A stretch of DNA of 64,000 nt from Reichenbachiella ulvae (lineage in GTDB: Bacteria > Bacteroidota > Bacteroidia > Cytophagales > Cyclobacteriaceae). A program made the translations under genes and the position numbers. Each line of letters opens with the position of its first letter. The stretch's first letter is position 1. The notes beneath the pieces were generated by a model. It was not told the origin of the DNA. It made no database searches and saw only the letters and a list, made by a program, of their open reading frames with translations. Positions 54,891 to 63,877 of the stretch are shown piece by piece. The DNA lies in assembly GCF_025833875.1 (NCBI RefSeq), contig NZ_JAOYOD010000001.1, positions 4,914,501 through 4,978,500 on the forward strand, given 5' to 3'.

Positions 54891-56453
54891 ATGACAAAAA
54901 TATTGCGATACAGGCTGAAGCCGGAAATTGCGCTCGATGAGCAGCGATTCGAAGAATTTGTAAAAGGGAAAGTGGGAGAAGGCGCACAGTGGAAACTCTT
55001 CAAAAGATCCATTGATGCGAGAAGTAAGTGCGTGCAGGTCAATGTCGAAATCGCCCTTTCTGAAAATGGAGAGGACCCCAGACCCTTTGCCTACCAGAAG
55101 CCGGACAATCATGTGGAGAACAAGCCAGCAGTTATCATCGTTGGCGCTGGGCCTGCAGGACTTTTCGCCGCACTTCGCTGTATCGAATTGGGTGCGAAAC
55201 CAGTCATACTAGAGCGTGGCAAAGATGTGCAGGCGAGAAGGAGAGACCTGGCTGCCATCAACAAGGAACATAAGGTCAACCCCGATTCCAACTACTGCTT
55301 TGGTGAAGGGGGAGCTGGCACATATTCAGATGGGAAGCTGTATACCCGATCCAAGAAGCGCGGAGATGTGACTCGTATTTTGGAGATATTGGTCGCCCAT
55401 GGTTCTAATGAAAATATACTGGTCGAGACACATCCACACATCGGTACCAACAAGCTGCCCAAAGTAATCGCTGACATTCGCGAAACGATATTGAGTCGAG
55501 GTGGGGAAATGCATTTCGATACCCGAGTGGAAGACTTTGTCATCAAGGAGGGGGAACTGAGAGGCGTGAAGACGCAGGATGGAGCTACCTGGGAAGGCAT
55601 AGGCGTGATCCTGGCTACTGGGCATTCGGCTCGAGACATCTTTTATCTTCTAGACAAATCAGGAGTCAAAATCGAATCGAAACCTTTTGCGCTTGGTCTC
55701 AGAGTGGAACATCCTCAGCAAATCATCGATCAAATCCAATACCACTGTGACAATCGAGGAGAATATCTCCCTGCAGCTGCTTATGCACTGGCTACTCAGA
55801 CGCATTTCGAGGAGGTGAAGAGGGGCGTTTTCTCTTTCTGCATGTGTCCGGGAGGCTTCATCGTGCCTGCTGCGACTGCCGATGGCGAAGTGGTGGTGAA
55901 TGGCATGAGCCCCTCGAGACGCGATTCGAAATTTGCCAACTCAGGAATCGTAGTAGCCATCGAGAATGAGGATCTGGAGGCATATGCTGAGGAGGGGGAG
56001 TTCAGAGCCCTGGCATTTCAATCAGAAGTGGAAAAAAATGCCTGTGCCATAGCTGGTGGTACCCAAACGGCCCCAGCTCAACGATTGGTTGATTTTGTGC
56101 ATGGCAAGGTATCCAACTCCTTGCCTGACTGTTCTTATCAGCCCGGACTGGCCTCTGTGAATATGCGTGATTTCTTACCAGAGTCCATCTATGAACGTCT
56201 CAAGTTTGGCTTCAAAAACTTCGGTCGCAAGTCCAAGGGCTATCTCACCAATGAGGCTCAGGTGCTGGGAGTGGAAAGCCGTACCTCTTCGCCCGTTCAT
56301 GTGCCCCGCGATCGGGATACGCTGGAGCATGTCGAGATCAAACGTCTCTACCCATGTGGAGAGGGCGCTGGTTATGCGGGCGGTATCATGTCTGCAGCCA
56401 TTGATGGCGAAAAATGTGCAGAGAAGTTAATAGAGGCCTATCTCAAGATATAG
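54891..56453 (+). CDS. NAD(P)/FAD-dependent dehydrogenase, COG2509 type
   Basis: 520 residues. An N-terminal domain of about 75 residues precedes the FAD-binding GXGXXG motif at about 81-95 (IIVGAGPAGLFAALRCIELG) and the COG2509 signature NYCFGEGGAGTYSDGKLYTR. Further blocks are IGTNKLPKVIADIRETIL, ILATGHSARDIFYLL, and the C-terminal YPCGEGAGYAGGIMSAAIDG. The substrate of this family is not established. It starts 4 nt after the MORN gene, so kynA, the MORN gene and this gene may be one transcript. Confidence 0.85.
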   Translation: MTKILRYRLKPEIALDEQRFEEFVKGKVGEGAQWKLFKRSIDARSKCVQVNVEIALSENGEDPRPFAYQKPDNHVENKPAVIIVGAGPAGLFAALRCIELGAKPVILERGKDVQARRRDLAAINKEHKVNPDSNYCFGEGGAGTYSDGKLYTRSKKRGDVTRILEILVAHGSNENILVETHPHIGTNKLPKVIADIRETILSRGGEMHFDTRVEDFVIKEGELRGVKTQDGATWEGIGVILATGHSARDIFYLLDKSGVKIESKPFALGLRVEHPQQIIDQIQYHCDNRGEYLPAAAYALATQTHFEEVKRGVFSFCMCPGGFIVPAATADGEVVVNGMSPSRRDSKFANSGIVVAIENEDLEAYAEEGEFRALAFQSEVEKNACAIAGGTQTAPAQRLVDFVHGKVSNSLPDCSYQPGLASVNMRDFLPESIYERLKFGFKNFGRKSKGYLTNEAQVLGVESRTSSPVHVPRDRDTLEHVEIKRLYPCGEGAGYAGGIMSAAIDGEKCAEKLIEAYLKI

Positions 56454-56545
56454 AGGAGATCCGTGGAGAGGTTGGTGAGAATGAGTAAATTGTCTAAAGG
56501 AGTAAGAAAAAGCAATTTTCTAGGGGCAGTTAATGAGTCAAAGTC

Positions 56546-57127
56546 ATGCGAAATTTTGAGGGAATCATTCAGGAGTATTTCGGACAGATGTCCAGGGAGG
56601 AGCTAGCAATAATCCGTTCTTACTTTAAGGATGAGGAACTGAAAAGAAACGACTTCTTCACCAAATCTCAGCAGTATTGTCATCGCTTGAGTTTGGTTAA
56701 GTCAGGGATTCTCAGGGTATTTACATTGTCAGAGGGTAAAGAGGTAACACAATGGATCTCAACGGAAAACTATTTGATGACGGAGATTGCAGGCTTCTTT
56801 TTTGATCAGCCCAACCGATGGAGTATTCAGGCCTTAACGGATACTTCTTTGCTCACTATTACCAAGACGGATTATCAGAAGCTATGTGAGGAATTTCCTA
56901 AATGGCATGAGATAGAAAAGCGCTTCCTGGCCAAGTGCTTTATGATGTTGGAAAACCGGGTGTTCACCCACCTATCCATGTCAGCCGAAAAGAGATACGA
57001 ACTGTACTATGAACAGAACAAGGCCTTGTTCAATCAAGTGCCGCTCCAATACATCGCATCAGTACTCGGTATGTCAGCTGAGACTTTTAGTCGCATCAGA
57101 AAAAAACAGGCCGAGGGGCAAGACTAA
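56546..57127 (+). CDS. Crp/Fnr-family transcriptional regulator
   Basis: 193 residues. Cyclic-nucleotide-binding-like beta roll (about 20-115: LSLVKSGILRVFTLSEGKEVTQWIS) followed by a helix and a short C-terminal HTH (VPLQYIASVLGMSAETFSRIRKK, about 165-188). The cAMP-binding Arg-Ser pocket and the Fnr cysteines are not seen, so the ligand is unknown. This short form is abundant in Bacteroidota. It precedes the DUF4260 pseudogene. Confidence 0.9.
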   Translation: MRNFEGIIQEYFGQMSREELAIIRSYFKDEELKRNDFFTKSQQYCHRLSLVKSGILRVFTLSEGKEVTQWISTENYLMTEIAGFFFDQPNRWSIQALTDTSLLTITKTDYQKLCEEFPKWHEIEKRFLAKCFMMLENRVFTHLSMSAEKRYELYYEQNKALFNQVPLQYIASVLGMSAETFSRIRKKQAEGQD

Positions 57128-57236
57128 ATATGAGCCATAAGAGGAGAAAATTGTTAGATGGCTGGCTTTCTTGATTTTTATCAAGAGGACTGAGGGGATT
57201 GCTTCGGAACTTTGTTTCCTATCAATCATTAAAATC

Positions 57237-57585
57237 ATGACAAAGGAAATGAAACAATTGCTCCAACTAGAAGAACTCGCCCAACTACTACTATCGATTC
57301 TACTATTCAATCAACTTCATTATGCCTGGTGGGTTTACCCTGCTTTTCTACTTGTCCATGCTGGGTTACCTGATCAACTCTAAGGTGGGAGCCTGGATGT
57401 ATAATCTGATCCATCACAAATTGCTGGCCATTGCCCTGATGGCTTTTGGGTTTTGGTTCGGTAATTCTTTATCAGCTTTGATTGGGATTTTGTTGTTTGG
57501 TCATTCTGCGCTGGATCGGGTGTTTGGATATGGTCTCAAGTACCTCGACCATTTCAAGAATACGCATTTGGGCAGGATTGGCTGA
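57237..57585 (+). pseudogene. DUF4260 membrane protein gene broken by a frameshift
   Basis: From ATG 57237 the frame reads MTKEMKQLLQLEELAQLLLS through LHYAWWVYPAFLLV and then falls out of register, ending at 57383. In the +1 frame the rest continues as MLGYLINSKVGAWMYNLIHHK and SALDRVFGYGLKYLDHFKNT to TGA 57585. Joined, they give a normal DUF4260 protein of about 115 residues, except that a few residues expected before MLGYL (a Pro-Asp motif in relatives) are missing, so a small deletion near 57355 is likely. DUF4260 function is unknown. A sequencing error is the other explanation. Confidence 0.8.
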
Positions 57586-57707
57586 TAGTTGGTTTTAGGT
57601 TTGTGCTGGAGTAGTGACTCAGGGTCATTTGCAAAGCCAGAACCAATCGGATATTTTTAAGGCTTATTGAATTGGCTTTCAATAGTTCACTAAAAGTTTC
57701 CCGAAAT

Positions 57708-58403
57708 ATGAAAAGCACCAACTGGAAGAAATATGCCATAGAATTTCTATCTGTCTTTGTGGCGGTGATATCAGCCTTTGCCTTGTCTAATTGGAATGAC
57801 AATAGAAACAGTGAGCATTCTGAGTTGAAAATCCTCACTGAGATTAAAAACGGGATTGGATTTGATCTCAAGGATTTTAATTCAAACGTGGGAGGGCATA
57901 AGTTAAGCCTACGTGCCATAGATGTCTTTAGAGACTTGATCATAGGTGATACAGTTAATCAGGATTCTATCGGATTGTATTACACGACTTTGTTTCGAGA
58001 TTATACCCCAGTGATCAATCGGTCCGGGTATGAATCCCTTAAAGAAGCAGGGCTAAAAACCATTAGTAATGATTCTTTGCGTTTCGAGATCATATCACTT
58101 TATGACTACTACTATGGCATAATTGAGATTTTGGACAAAGTATTCGAAATGCAGTCATTCGAAAATTACTTTGCTGCAGTCAATGAACTTTTGCATCCTT
58201 ACATGGAATTTAATGAAGCGGGAGAATTAATTCTGATAACCAACCCTGAAGCATTGACTGAAAGTGAGAAAAAGGAGATACTAAGTTATTTGTGGCGATT
58301 GGAGAACAATCGAAAAATGAAACTGTCCAGATATAAGCTCATCTTGTCTGAGATGGAAAAAGTGAAGGAAAGAGTAGAGGATGAGATTAGGGAAAAGGAT
58401 TGA
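57708..58403 (+). CDS. DUF6090-like single-span membrane protein
   Basis: 231 residues from ATG 57708 (MKSTNWKKYAIEFLSVFVAVISAFALSNW). A TTG at 57672 would add twelve residues before the membrane span and is less likely. One N-terminal transmembrane helix followed by NWNDNRN and a helical extracytoplasmic part (LKILTEIKNGIGFDLKDF, YESLKEAGLKTISNDSLRF) fits a Bacteroidota group I know as DUF6090. No function is known. The TPR protein gene starts 7 nt after its stop. Confidence 0.65.
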   Translation: MKSTNWKKYAIEFLSVFVAVISAFALSNWNDNRNSEHSELKILTEIKNGIGFDLKDFNSNVGGHKLSLRAIDVFRDLIIGDTVNQDSIGLYYTTLFRDYTPVINRSGYESLKEAGLKTISNDSLRFEIISLYDYYYGIIEILDKVFEMQSFENYFAAVNELLHPYMEFNEAGELILITNPEALTESEKKEILSYLWRLENNRKMKLSRYKLILSEMEKVKERVEDEIREKD

Positions 58404-58410
58404 CTTAAAA

Positions 58411-59439
58411 ATGAAAAGTATGTACTGGAAGAGGGTAGTATTGTTTTGTTTGATATTGAATGGTACGAGTGCTTGGGCTCAGAAGACCATGGAAGAATAT
58501 GTGAAGGAAGGTATCGATTATCATGACAGAGGTCAATATGATCTGGCGATAGAGGCCTATCAGCAAGCCTTGGCGATCAATGAGAATTCGGATCTGGTTA
58601 ATTATGAAATCGCCATGACCTACCACTTTGCCAAACAATACGACAAGGCCTTAGCTCATGCCGACAAGGTGATACAGCTGAATGAGAAATACCTGATACC
58701 TGCTTACACCACCAAGGGTAATTGTCTGGATGCCATGGGCCAAAGTGAGGAGGCAATTAAGACTTACCAGGAGGCTTTGGCACGTTTAGGTGATAACTAT
58801 CTGCTTTATTACAACATGGCCCTTACCTACTACAACATGAATAGGTCGGAGGCATCAGAGGCCGCAGCGCTCCAGGCGATTCGCATCAACCCTAAGCATG
58901 CCAGTAGTCATTTGCTGCTTGGCTATTTGCTGCGTGATCAGGAGAAGAAAGTGCAGAGTATATTGTCCTTGCATTATTTTCTGTTTCTCGAACCACATTC
59001 CAGCCGATCCAAAGGTGCTTTTGACCTACTTACAGATCAGTTTTATGGTAATGTCGAAAAGGGTGGAGGTTCTGATGTGACCATTAACCTATCCTCAGGA
59101 TCATTGGACAAGAAAAACGAGTTTGGGTCAGCTGAATTGATGATTTCGATGCTGGCAGCAAGCAATAACCTGGAGGAGAATAAGGACAAGTCTACCGAAG
59201 AGCTCTTTGTATCCAATTCGGAATCCTTTTTCAAGATCCTCGGTGAGATAAAGAAAAAGAAGTATAGAGGGCTCTGGTGGGAGTTCTATGTCCCTTTTTA
59301 TTACGATATGGCACAGACCTGGCATCTGGAGACCTACTGCTACTACATCTCCCAATCCGACAACCCTGAGGCGCAGGCCTGGCTCAAGGCCAACACAAAA
59401 AGACTCGACTTATTCAATGCCTGGTTGAGTAAGCGGTAG
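58411..59439 (+). CDS. Exported TPR-repeat protein
   Basis: 342 residues from ATG 58411, the start of a signal peptide ending at SAWAQ; an ATG at 58381 would overlap the upstream gene and add a charged stretch before it. About four TPR units span residues 25-165 (GIDYHDRGQYDLAIEAYQQALAI, ALAHADKVIQLNEKY, ALTYYNMNRSEASEAAALQA). The C-terminal half has no recognised domain. TPR proteins of this kind act as scaffolds in the periplasm; no partner is indicated. Confidence 0.82.
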   Translation: MKSMYWKRVVLFCLILNGTSAWAQKTMEEYVKEGIDYHDRGQYDLAIEAYQQALAINENSDLVNYEIAMTYHFAKQYDKALAHADKVIQLNEKYLIPAYTTKGNCLDAMGQSEEAIKTYQEALARLGDNYLLYYNMALTYYNMNRSEASEAAALQAIRINPKHASSHLLLGYLLRDQEKKVQSILSLHYFLFLEPHSSRSKGAFDLLTDQFYGNVEKGGGSDVTINLSSGSLDKKNEFGSAELMISMLAASNNLEENKDKSTEELFVSNSESFFKILGEIKKKKYRGLWWEFYVPFYYDMAQTWHLETYCYYISQSDNPEAQAWLKANTKRLDLFNAWLSKR

Positions 59440-59450
59440 AACAAAACCTA

Positions 59451-59481
59451 TAAAAAAGCCCCGACATTTCTGCCAGGGCTT
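59451..59481 (-). terminator. Terminator of the uxaC-TRAP operon (minus strand)
   Basis: On the minus strand AAGCCCTGGCA and TGTCGGGGCTT pair through a GAAA loop with two G-U pairs, followed by T6. The same bases on the plus strand would give two C-A mismatches and no T-run, so it serves the minus-strand operon. Confidence 0.88.
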
Positions 59482-59510
59482 ATGTAATCAATCAAATTAG
59501 TTAAATTCTT

Positions 59511-60803
59511 TTACCCTAACCAGTTTGGCAAGAACATAGTCAGGCTTGGGAAGAAAGTGATCAACATTAGAACTACGATCATCGCGATGAAAAGCGGGAT
59601 CAATGGTTTGATGACTTTCTCTAGCGGTATGCCTGCTACACCTATACCCACAAAGAGCACAGATCCTACTGGAGGCGTGCACAGTCCAATACACAGGTTC
59701 ATTACCATGATGATACCGAAGTGTACAGGGTCGATTCCGATGGTTTCTACGACAGGTAAAAATATCGGGGTGAAGATCAATACTGCAGGGGTCATGTCCA
59801 TAAAAATCCCAACACAAAGCAGAATGATATTGATCAGAATCAAAATGACAATAGGGTTGTCAGAGACACTGAGGATACCGTCAGTTACTGCTTGTGGAAT
59901 GTTTTGGTAAGCCATGATCCATGACATACTCATCGAGCAAGCGATGAGCAATGTCACCACCGCTGTGGTACTGACTGAGCTCACTGCGATTTGTCTAATT
60001 TTTTCAATGGATAGCTCTTTGTAGATCAAGGAAAGTACAAAGGTGTAAAGCACTGCAATACCTGATGCTTCGGTAGCAGTAAAAATCCCTGCTACAATAC
60101 CACCGATCACGACTACCAACATCATCAAACTCGGTAAAGCATCAACAAAAGTTCTAAGGATAGTACCGAATGAAGATTGATCTCCTCGTGGGTAGTTTTT
60201 TATTTTCGCATAGACTGCAGCCACTAGCATTAATACCAGTCCCATCAGGATGCCTGGTACATACCCTGCCAAAAACAGCGCTGCAATGGATACTCCGCCA
60301 CTGGCCAAGGAGTAAACAATCAGGATATTGGAAGGAGGAATGACCAATCCGGTAGTAGACGAAACGATATTTACAGCAGCACTATATGATTTTTCATAGC
60401 CTTCCTTTTCCATTCGAGGACCTAAAGTACCTCCGATGGCCGATACAGCTGCCATAGCCGATCCAGAGATCGCACCGAAAAGCATGGCGCCAATGATATT
60501 CACATAAGCCAGACCTCCAGGAAATGACCCGACGAGTGCCTTGGCAAAGGCTATGAGCCTTTGGGCGATCCCGCCCTGGTTCATGATTTGCCCTGCCAGG
60601 ATGAAAAAGGGGATGGCAAGCAATGAGAAACTGTCCAGGCCTGTACCCATTCGCTGTGCTATAGTGGTAAAAGCTGGAAGAGTTTCGATGTTGACCAAAA
60701 TGGTCAATAAGGATGAAAGTCCTACACTATAAGCTACCGGTACACCCAATAGCAAGAAAAGTACAAAACTGATAACGAGTATATATATTTCTAAATGCGC
60801 CAT
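59511..60803 (-). CDS. dctM: TRAP transporter large permease (DctM)
   Basis: 430 residues, about twelve membrane segments. Family features are the N-terminal LGVPVAYSVGLSSLL, AIPFFILAGQIMNQGGIAQRLIAFA, FGAISGSAMAAVSAIG and GLCTPPVGSVLFVG. DctM is the membrane part that couples substrate uptake to sodium. It begins 3 nt after dctQ. Context with uxaC points to a hexuronate substrate. Confidence 0.96.
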   Translation of the reverse strand: MAHLEIYILVISFVLFLLLGVPVAYSVGLSSLLTILVNIETLPAFTTIAQRMGTGLDSFSLLAIPFFILAGQIMNQGGIAQRLIAFAKALVGSFPGGLAYVNIIGAMLFGAISGSAMAAVSAIGGTLGPRMEKEGYEKSYSAAVNIVSSTTGLVIPPSNILIVYSLASGGVSIAALFLAGYVPGILMGLVLMLVAAVYAKIKNYPRGDQSSFGTILRTFVDALPSLMMLVVVIGGIVAGIFTATEASGIAVLYTFVLSLIYKELSIEKIRQIAVSSVSTTAVVTLLIACSMSMSWIMAYQNIPQAVTDGILSVSDNPIVILILINIILLCVGIFMDMTPAVLIFTPIFLPVVETIGIDPVHFGIIMVMNLCIGLCTPPVGSVLFVGIGVAGIPLEKVIKPLIPLFIAMIVVLMLITFFPSLTMFLPNWLG

Positions 60804-60806
60804 GGC

Positions 60807-61268
60807 TTAGTCAATTTTAAAAATGTCACAAATGGTATAGTAGCAAACCAACAGGCCGCTGAGTGGCAATGCCATGTACACATAGCCGAGCGATAACTGC
60901 ATCGCTGATGAGGTCTGTCCCAAAATGAATGTGATATACACGAGTCGGGTACCTCCAATGATCAATACCGTGATGGCGAAAAATAGAATAATTATACGAA
61001 TCACTTTGCCATGCAGCTCCAAATGCTTGGGGTCCATTTTGCTGATCAGTAGATCGATGGATACGTGCATGTGTTTGCCTGTAGCATAGGCCGCACCTAA
61101 CAGCCCAACCCATATCAATAGGTATCGAGCAAGTTCGTCTGTAAAAGCACTCGGGTCGTTGAGCAAATAGCGTGAAGCTACCTGCCAGAGTACGTTCAGT
61201 ACCATGATGCCGAGCAATACGCTCAGTACGGTTTCTAAGTAGGAATCTAGTCTTTGTCTCAGTGTCAT
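60807..61268 (-). CDS. dctQ: TRAP transporter small permease (DctQ)
   Basis: 153 residues, four membrane helices. VLWQVASRYLLNDPSAFTDELARYLLIWVGLLGAAYA is the DctQ signature, followed by GKHMHVSIDLL. It partners DctM in the inner membrane. It is located between dctP (10-nt gap) and dctM. Confidence 0.95.
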   Translation of the reverse strand: MTLRQRLDSYLETVLSVLLGIMVLNVLWQVASRYLLNDPSAFTDELARYLLIWVGLLGAAYATGKHMHVSIDLLISKMDPKHLELHGKVIRIIILFFAITVLIIGGTRLVYITFILGQTSSAMQLSLGYVYMALPLSGLLVCYYTICDIFKID

Positions 61269-61278
61269 CTTGCTATTG

Positions 61279-62268
61279 TTATTTACCTACATTTTGAATG
61301 TCATCAATCAATTCTTTCAATTCTGGTTTGGAGTCAAACGCCGAATAAAGCCCATTCACTTTGGCCTGGAAAGGACTTTTTTCTGGATAGAAAATTTCTA
61401 CTCCAGCTGCGGTCACTTTTTTCAGAGATTCTTGAACAGATTCTGCCCAAACTTCTTTCTGGTAAAACACCGAACGATCAGCTGCTTCTTGTAGCCATTC
61501 TCTTTCTTGTTCGTTGAGTTTTTTCCATAGATAGGTGCTGGCGATCAGTACATCAGGAATAGTCGAGTGCTCGTCGATCGAGTAGAACTTGCAGACTTCA
61601 TAGTGTCTTGAGGTGTAAAAACTAGGCGCATTATTTTCTGCCCCGTCTACTACACCTTGTTGCAATGCGGTGTATAACTCTCCAAAAGAAACAGGAGTAG
61701 GCGAGCCACCTAGCGCGTTTACCATGTCAAAAGCTGACTGGCTGTTCATTACACGTATTTTCATTCCACTCAAATCCTCTGGAGACAAAATAGGTTTTGC
61801 CTTAGAGTAAAAGCTGCGACTACCTGCATCATAAAAACACAAACCTCTCAGCCAATAGCTTTCACCTTTAGCGAGTAGTTTTTTACCAATTGGTCCCTGT
61901 AGTACACTCCAGGTATGCGCTGAATCACGAAAAATGTAGGGAAGCGTAAGCACCTTCATCTCAGGTACGAAATTTTCCAAAGCACCTACAGATACTTTGG
62001 TCATGTCCAAACTGCCGATCTGAAGGAGTTCCAACAAATCTCTCTCTTGTCCCAATTGACCATTGGCATAGATCTCCATGGTGAGCTGTCCTTCGGATAC
62101 TTCCTCCAGGATTCTTGCCATTTCCATCATGCCTTTGTGCACAGGGTGTTGCTCGTTGAGCGCATGTGCCAGTTTCAGGGTCTTCTCTTTCTGTTCCTGT
62201 TTACAAGAAAATATCAACACTGTCATACACAGTGCCAATAGTATATTTAGTCTTTTCATTTCACGCAT
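61279..62268 (-). CDS. dctP: TRAP transporter substrate-binding lipoprotein (DctP)
   Basis: 329 residues. The signal ends in a lipobox (LIFSC, Cys22), so this binding protein is lipid-anchored, unlike the soluble DctP of Proteobacteria. KQEQ follows the Cys, without the acidic residues of surface export, so it should stay in the periplasm. The carboxylate-binding Arg is in KIRVMNSQ and the ligand-lobe motif is VDGAENNAPSFYTSRHYEV, as in uronate-binding TRAP proteins. The start shares one base with the uxaC stop (TAATG). Confidence 0.93.
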   Translation of the reverse strand: MREMKRLNILLALCMTVLIFSCKQEQKEKTLKLAHALNEQHPVHKGMMEMARILEEVSEGQLTMEIYANGQLGQERDLLELLQIGSLDMTKVSVGALENFVPEMKVLTLPYIFRDSAHTWSVLQGPIGKKLLAKGESYWLRGLCFYDAGSRSFYSKAKPILSPEDLSGMKIRVMNSQSAFDMVNALGGSPTPVSFGELYTALQQGVVDGAENNAPSFYTSRHYEVCKFYSIDEHSTIPDVLIASTYLWKKLNEQEREWLQEAADRSVFYQKEVWAESVQESLKKVTAAGVEIFYPEKSPFQAKVNGLYSAFDSKPELKELIDDIQNVGK

Positions 62269-63674
62269 TATTGAAATTCAAAATAGTTGTTGGCGTTGTT
62301 GTAGCATATGTTTTTAACCATATCGCTCAACAAGTCCATGTCGTATGGTAATTCACCATTGACCACATCCGTACCAATCAGGTCACAAAGGATTCTGCGG
62401 AAGTACTCATGTCTTGGGAATGAAAGGAAACTTCTGGAGTCAGTCAACATCCCTACAAATCTACTCAATAGTCCCATGTTCGATAGGGCATTCATTTGGT
62501 TGATCATCCCGGTCTTCTGATCCAAAAACCACCAACCTGTACCAAACTGTATTTTTCCAATGGTCTTTCCATCCTGAAAATTACCTGTCATCGTGGCGAA
62601 CAATTCATTGTCGCTAGGATTCAAATTGTAAAGAATAGTTTTGGCCAGTTGATTGGAGTCATCCAGCTTGTTCATGAAAGTAGAAAGCGCCACTGCATGG
62701 CTAAAGTCTCCCATCGAATCATAACCGGTATCTGGACCCAATTCTCTTAAGGCTCTGGCATTGTTGTTTCTTAAAGCTCCGAGGTGAAACTGCTGCGCCC
62801 ACCCTTTGCCATGGTACATCTTGCATAGCTCCAATAGGATGTAAGCTTGCAAGCTTTCCGCTTTGTCCTTCGTGAGTGCCTGTCCAGCTCTTACTGTTGC
62901 AAAGTAGCCATCATAGTCTGTCTCTTTGTGGCTGTAAAGCGGAATGGTATTGAATCCTAAATCAGACAATCGGCAGCCCATCTCATCAAAAAAGTCTACA
63001 CGCTGCTGCAAGGCAACCAATAGATCGTCCAGTGATTTGATTTCCACTCCGGTTACTTCAGCCAGTTGGCCTAGGTACTTGTTATAGCTTTTTGGATCTA
63101 CTACGTTTAGGGCTTTGTCTGGACGGAAAGTAGGCAATACTTTCAAATCGATGCCTGATTCCGCAATGGCCTTGTGGTACCCCAGACTATCGATAGGATC
63201 GTCCGTGGTACACACCACTTTTACTCCTATTCCTATCAATAATCCCTGACAGCCTTTGTCTTTTTCTTGCAGTTGGGCACTGGTTTTTTCATATATGGCT
63301 TCAGCTGATTGGCCATTTAGCAGGTCATTTACTCCGAAGTAACGTTGCAATTCGAGATGAGTCCAGTGATAAAGTGGATTTCTCAAAGTGTAAGGTACCG
63401 TTTCGGCCCATTTCTGAAATTTCTCTTTGTCACTGGCAGAACCTGTGATGAAGTTTTCGTCAATCCCATTGGCACGCATGGCTCTCCACTTGTAGTGATC
63501 TCCTTCCAGCCAAGCTTCGGTTATGCTTTTGTAGTGTCTGTCTTCGGCTATGTCTTTTGGTGATAAGTGGTTATGGTAATCTATGATCGGCATGTCTTTG
63601 GCATGCTCGTGATAGAGTTCCTCAGCTACTTTGTTGGTTAGCAAGAAATCTTCATCTAAAAACTTTTTCATCAC
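62268..63674 (-). CDS. uxaC: Glucuronate (uronate) isomerase
   Basis: 468 residues. UxaC converts D-glucuronate to D-fructuronate and D-galacturonate to D-tagaturonate. It has the amidohydrolase-like metal motif IIDYHNHLSP (His34, His36), the VVCTTDDPIDSLGYH block, GHxx-free barrel regions, and the end RRILCDLIGTDVVNGELPYD. It is the first gene of the operon with the TRAP transporter, so uptake and the first catabolic step are made together. UxaB/UxuA and kdg genes are not in the window. Confidence 0.95.
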   Translation of the reverse strand: MMKKFLDEDFLLTNKVAEELYHEHAKDMPIIDYHNHLSPKDIAEDRHYKSITEAWLEGDHYKWRAMRANGIDENFITGSASDKEKFQKWAETVPYTLRNPLYHWTHLELQRYFGVNDLLNGQSAEAIYEKTSAQLQEKDKGCQGLLIGIGVKVVCTTDDPIDSLGYHKAIAESGIDLKVLPTFRPDKALNVVDPKSYNKYLGQLAEVTGVEIKSLDDLLVALQQRVDFFDEMGCRLSDLGFNTIPLYSHKETDYDGYFATVRAGQALTKDKAESLQAYILLELCKMYHGKGWAQQFHLGALRNNNARALRELGPDTGYDSMGDFSHAVALSTFMNKLDDSNQLAKTILYNLNPSDNELFATMTGNFQDGKTIGKIQFGTGWWFLDQKTGMINQMNALSNMGLLSRFVGMLTDSRSFLSFPRHEYFRRILCDLIGTDVVNGELPYDMDLLSDMVKNICYNNANNYFEFQ

Positions 63675-63771
63675 TGCTTCTTTTCTGTTTCCTTAATCAA
63701 TCTTCTGTCTATGCTTCAATTCCTGGCTTTCTTACTTATTTCTTAATATCGGGAATGAAAACCGGATTTGA

Positions 63772-63784
63772 GTGTACGTTACCG
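63772..63784. promoter_or_regulatory. Operator-like repeat, copy 1
   Basis: GTGTACGTTACCG differs by one base from copy 2 at 63826-63838. It lies between the hairpin and uxaC, 98 nt before the start codon, where a bound repressor could loop with copy 2 or block transcription. Confidence 0.5.
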
Positions 63785-63795
63785 CAAGGTTGGCT

Positions 63796-63829
63796 AAAAA
63801 AACACGCAACCTACTTTTTAGTTGCGTGT
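63796..63829 (-). terminator. Terminator-like hairpin in the uxaC leader (minus strand)
   Basis: On the minus strand ACACGCAAC (63829-63821) pairs perfectly with GTTGCGTGT (63810-63802) around a ten-base loop, followed by T6. It lies downstream of the predicted promoter and 122 nt before uxaC. It may be an attenuator, or the terminator of a gene beyond the window. Confidence 0.7.
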
Positions 63830-63840
63830 ACGTTAACGTA
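63826..63840. promoter_or_regulatory. Operator-like palindrome, copy 2
   Basis: The 12-nt perfect palindrome TACGTTAACGTA at 63829-63840 lies in the direct-repeat word GTGTACGTTAACG (63826-63838), immediately downstream of the promoter box at about the expected transcription start. A LacI-type repressor is a reasonable guess, but no regulator gene is in the window. Confidence 0.6.
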
Positions 63841-63847
63841 ATCTGGA

Positions 63848-63877
63848 CAAATGTACTATATTGCCAGTGAATTCAAA
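63848..63877 (-). promoter_or_regulatory. Predicted uxaC operon promoter (TTTG / TACATTTG)
   Basis: On the minus strand TTTG (63877-63874) and TACATTTG (63855-63848), spaced 18 nt, match the Bacteroidota consensus. No such box exists between the hairpin and uxaC. Confidence 0.6.
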
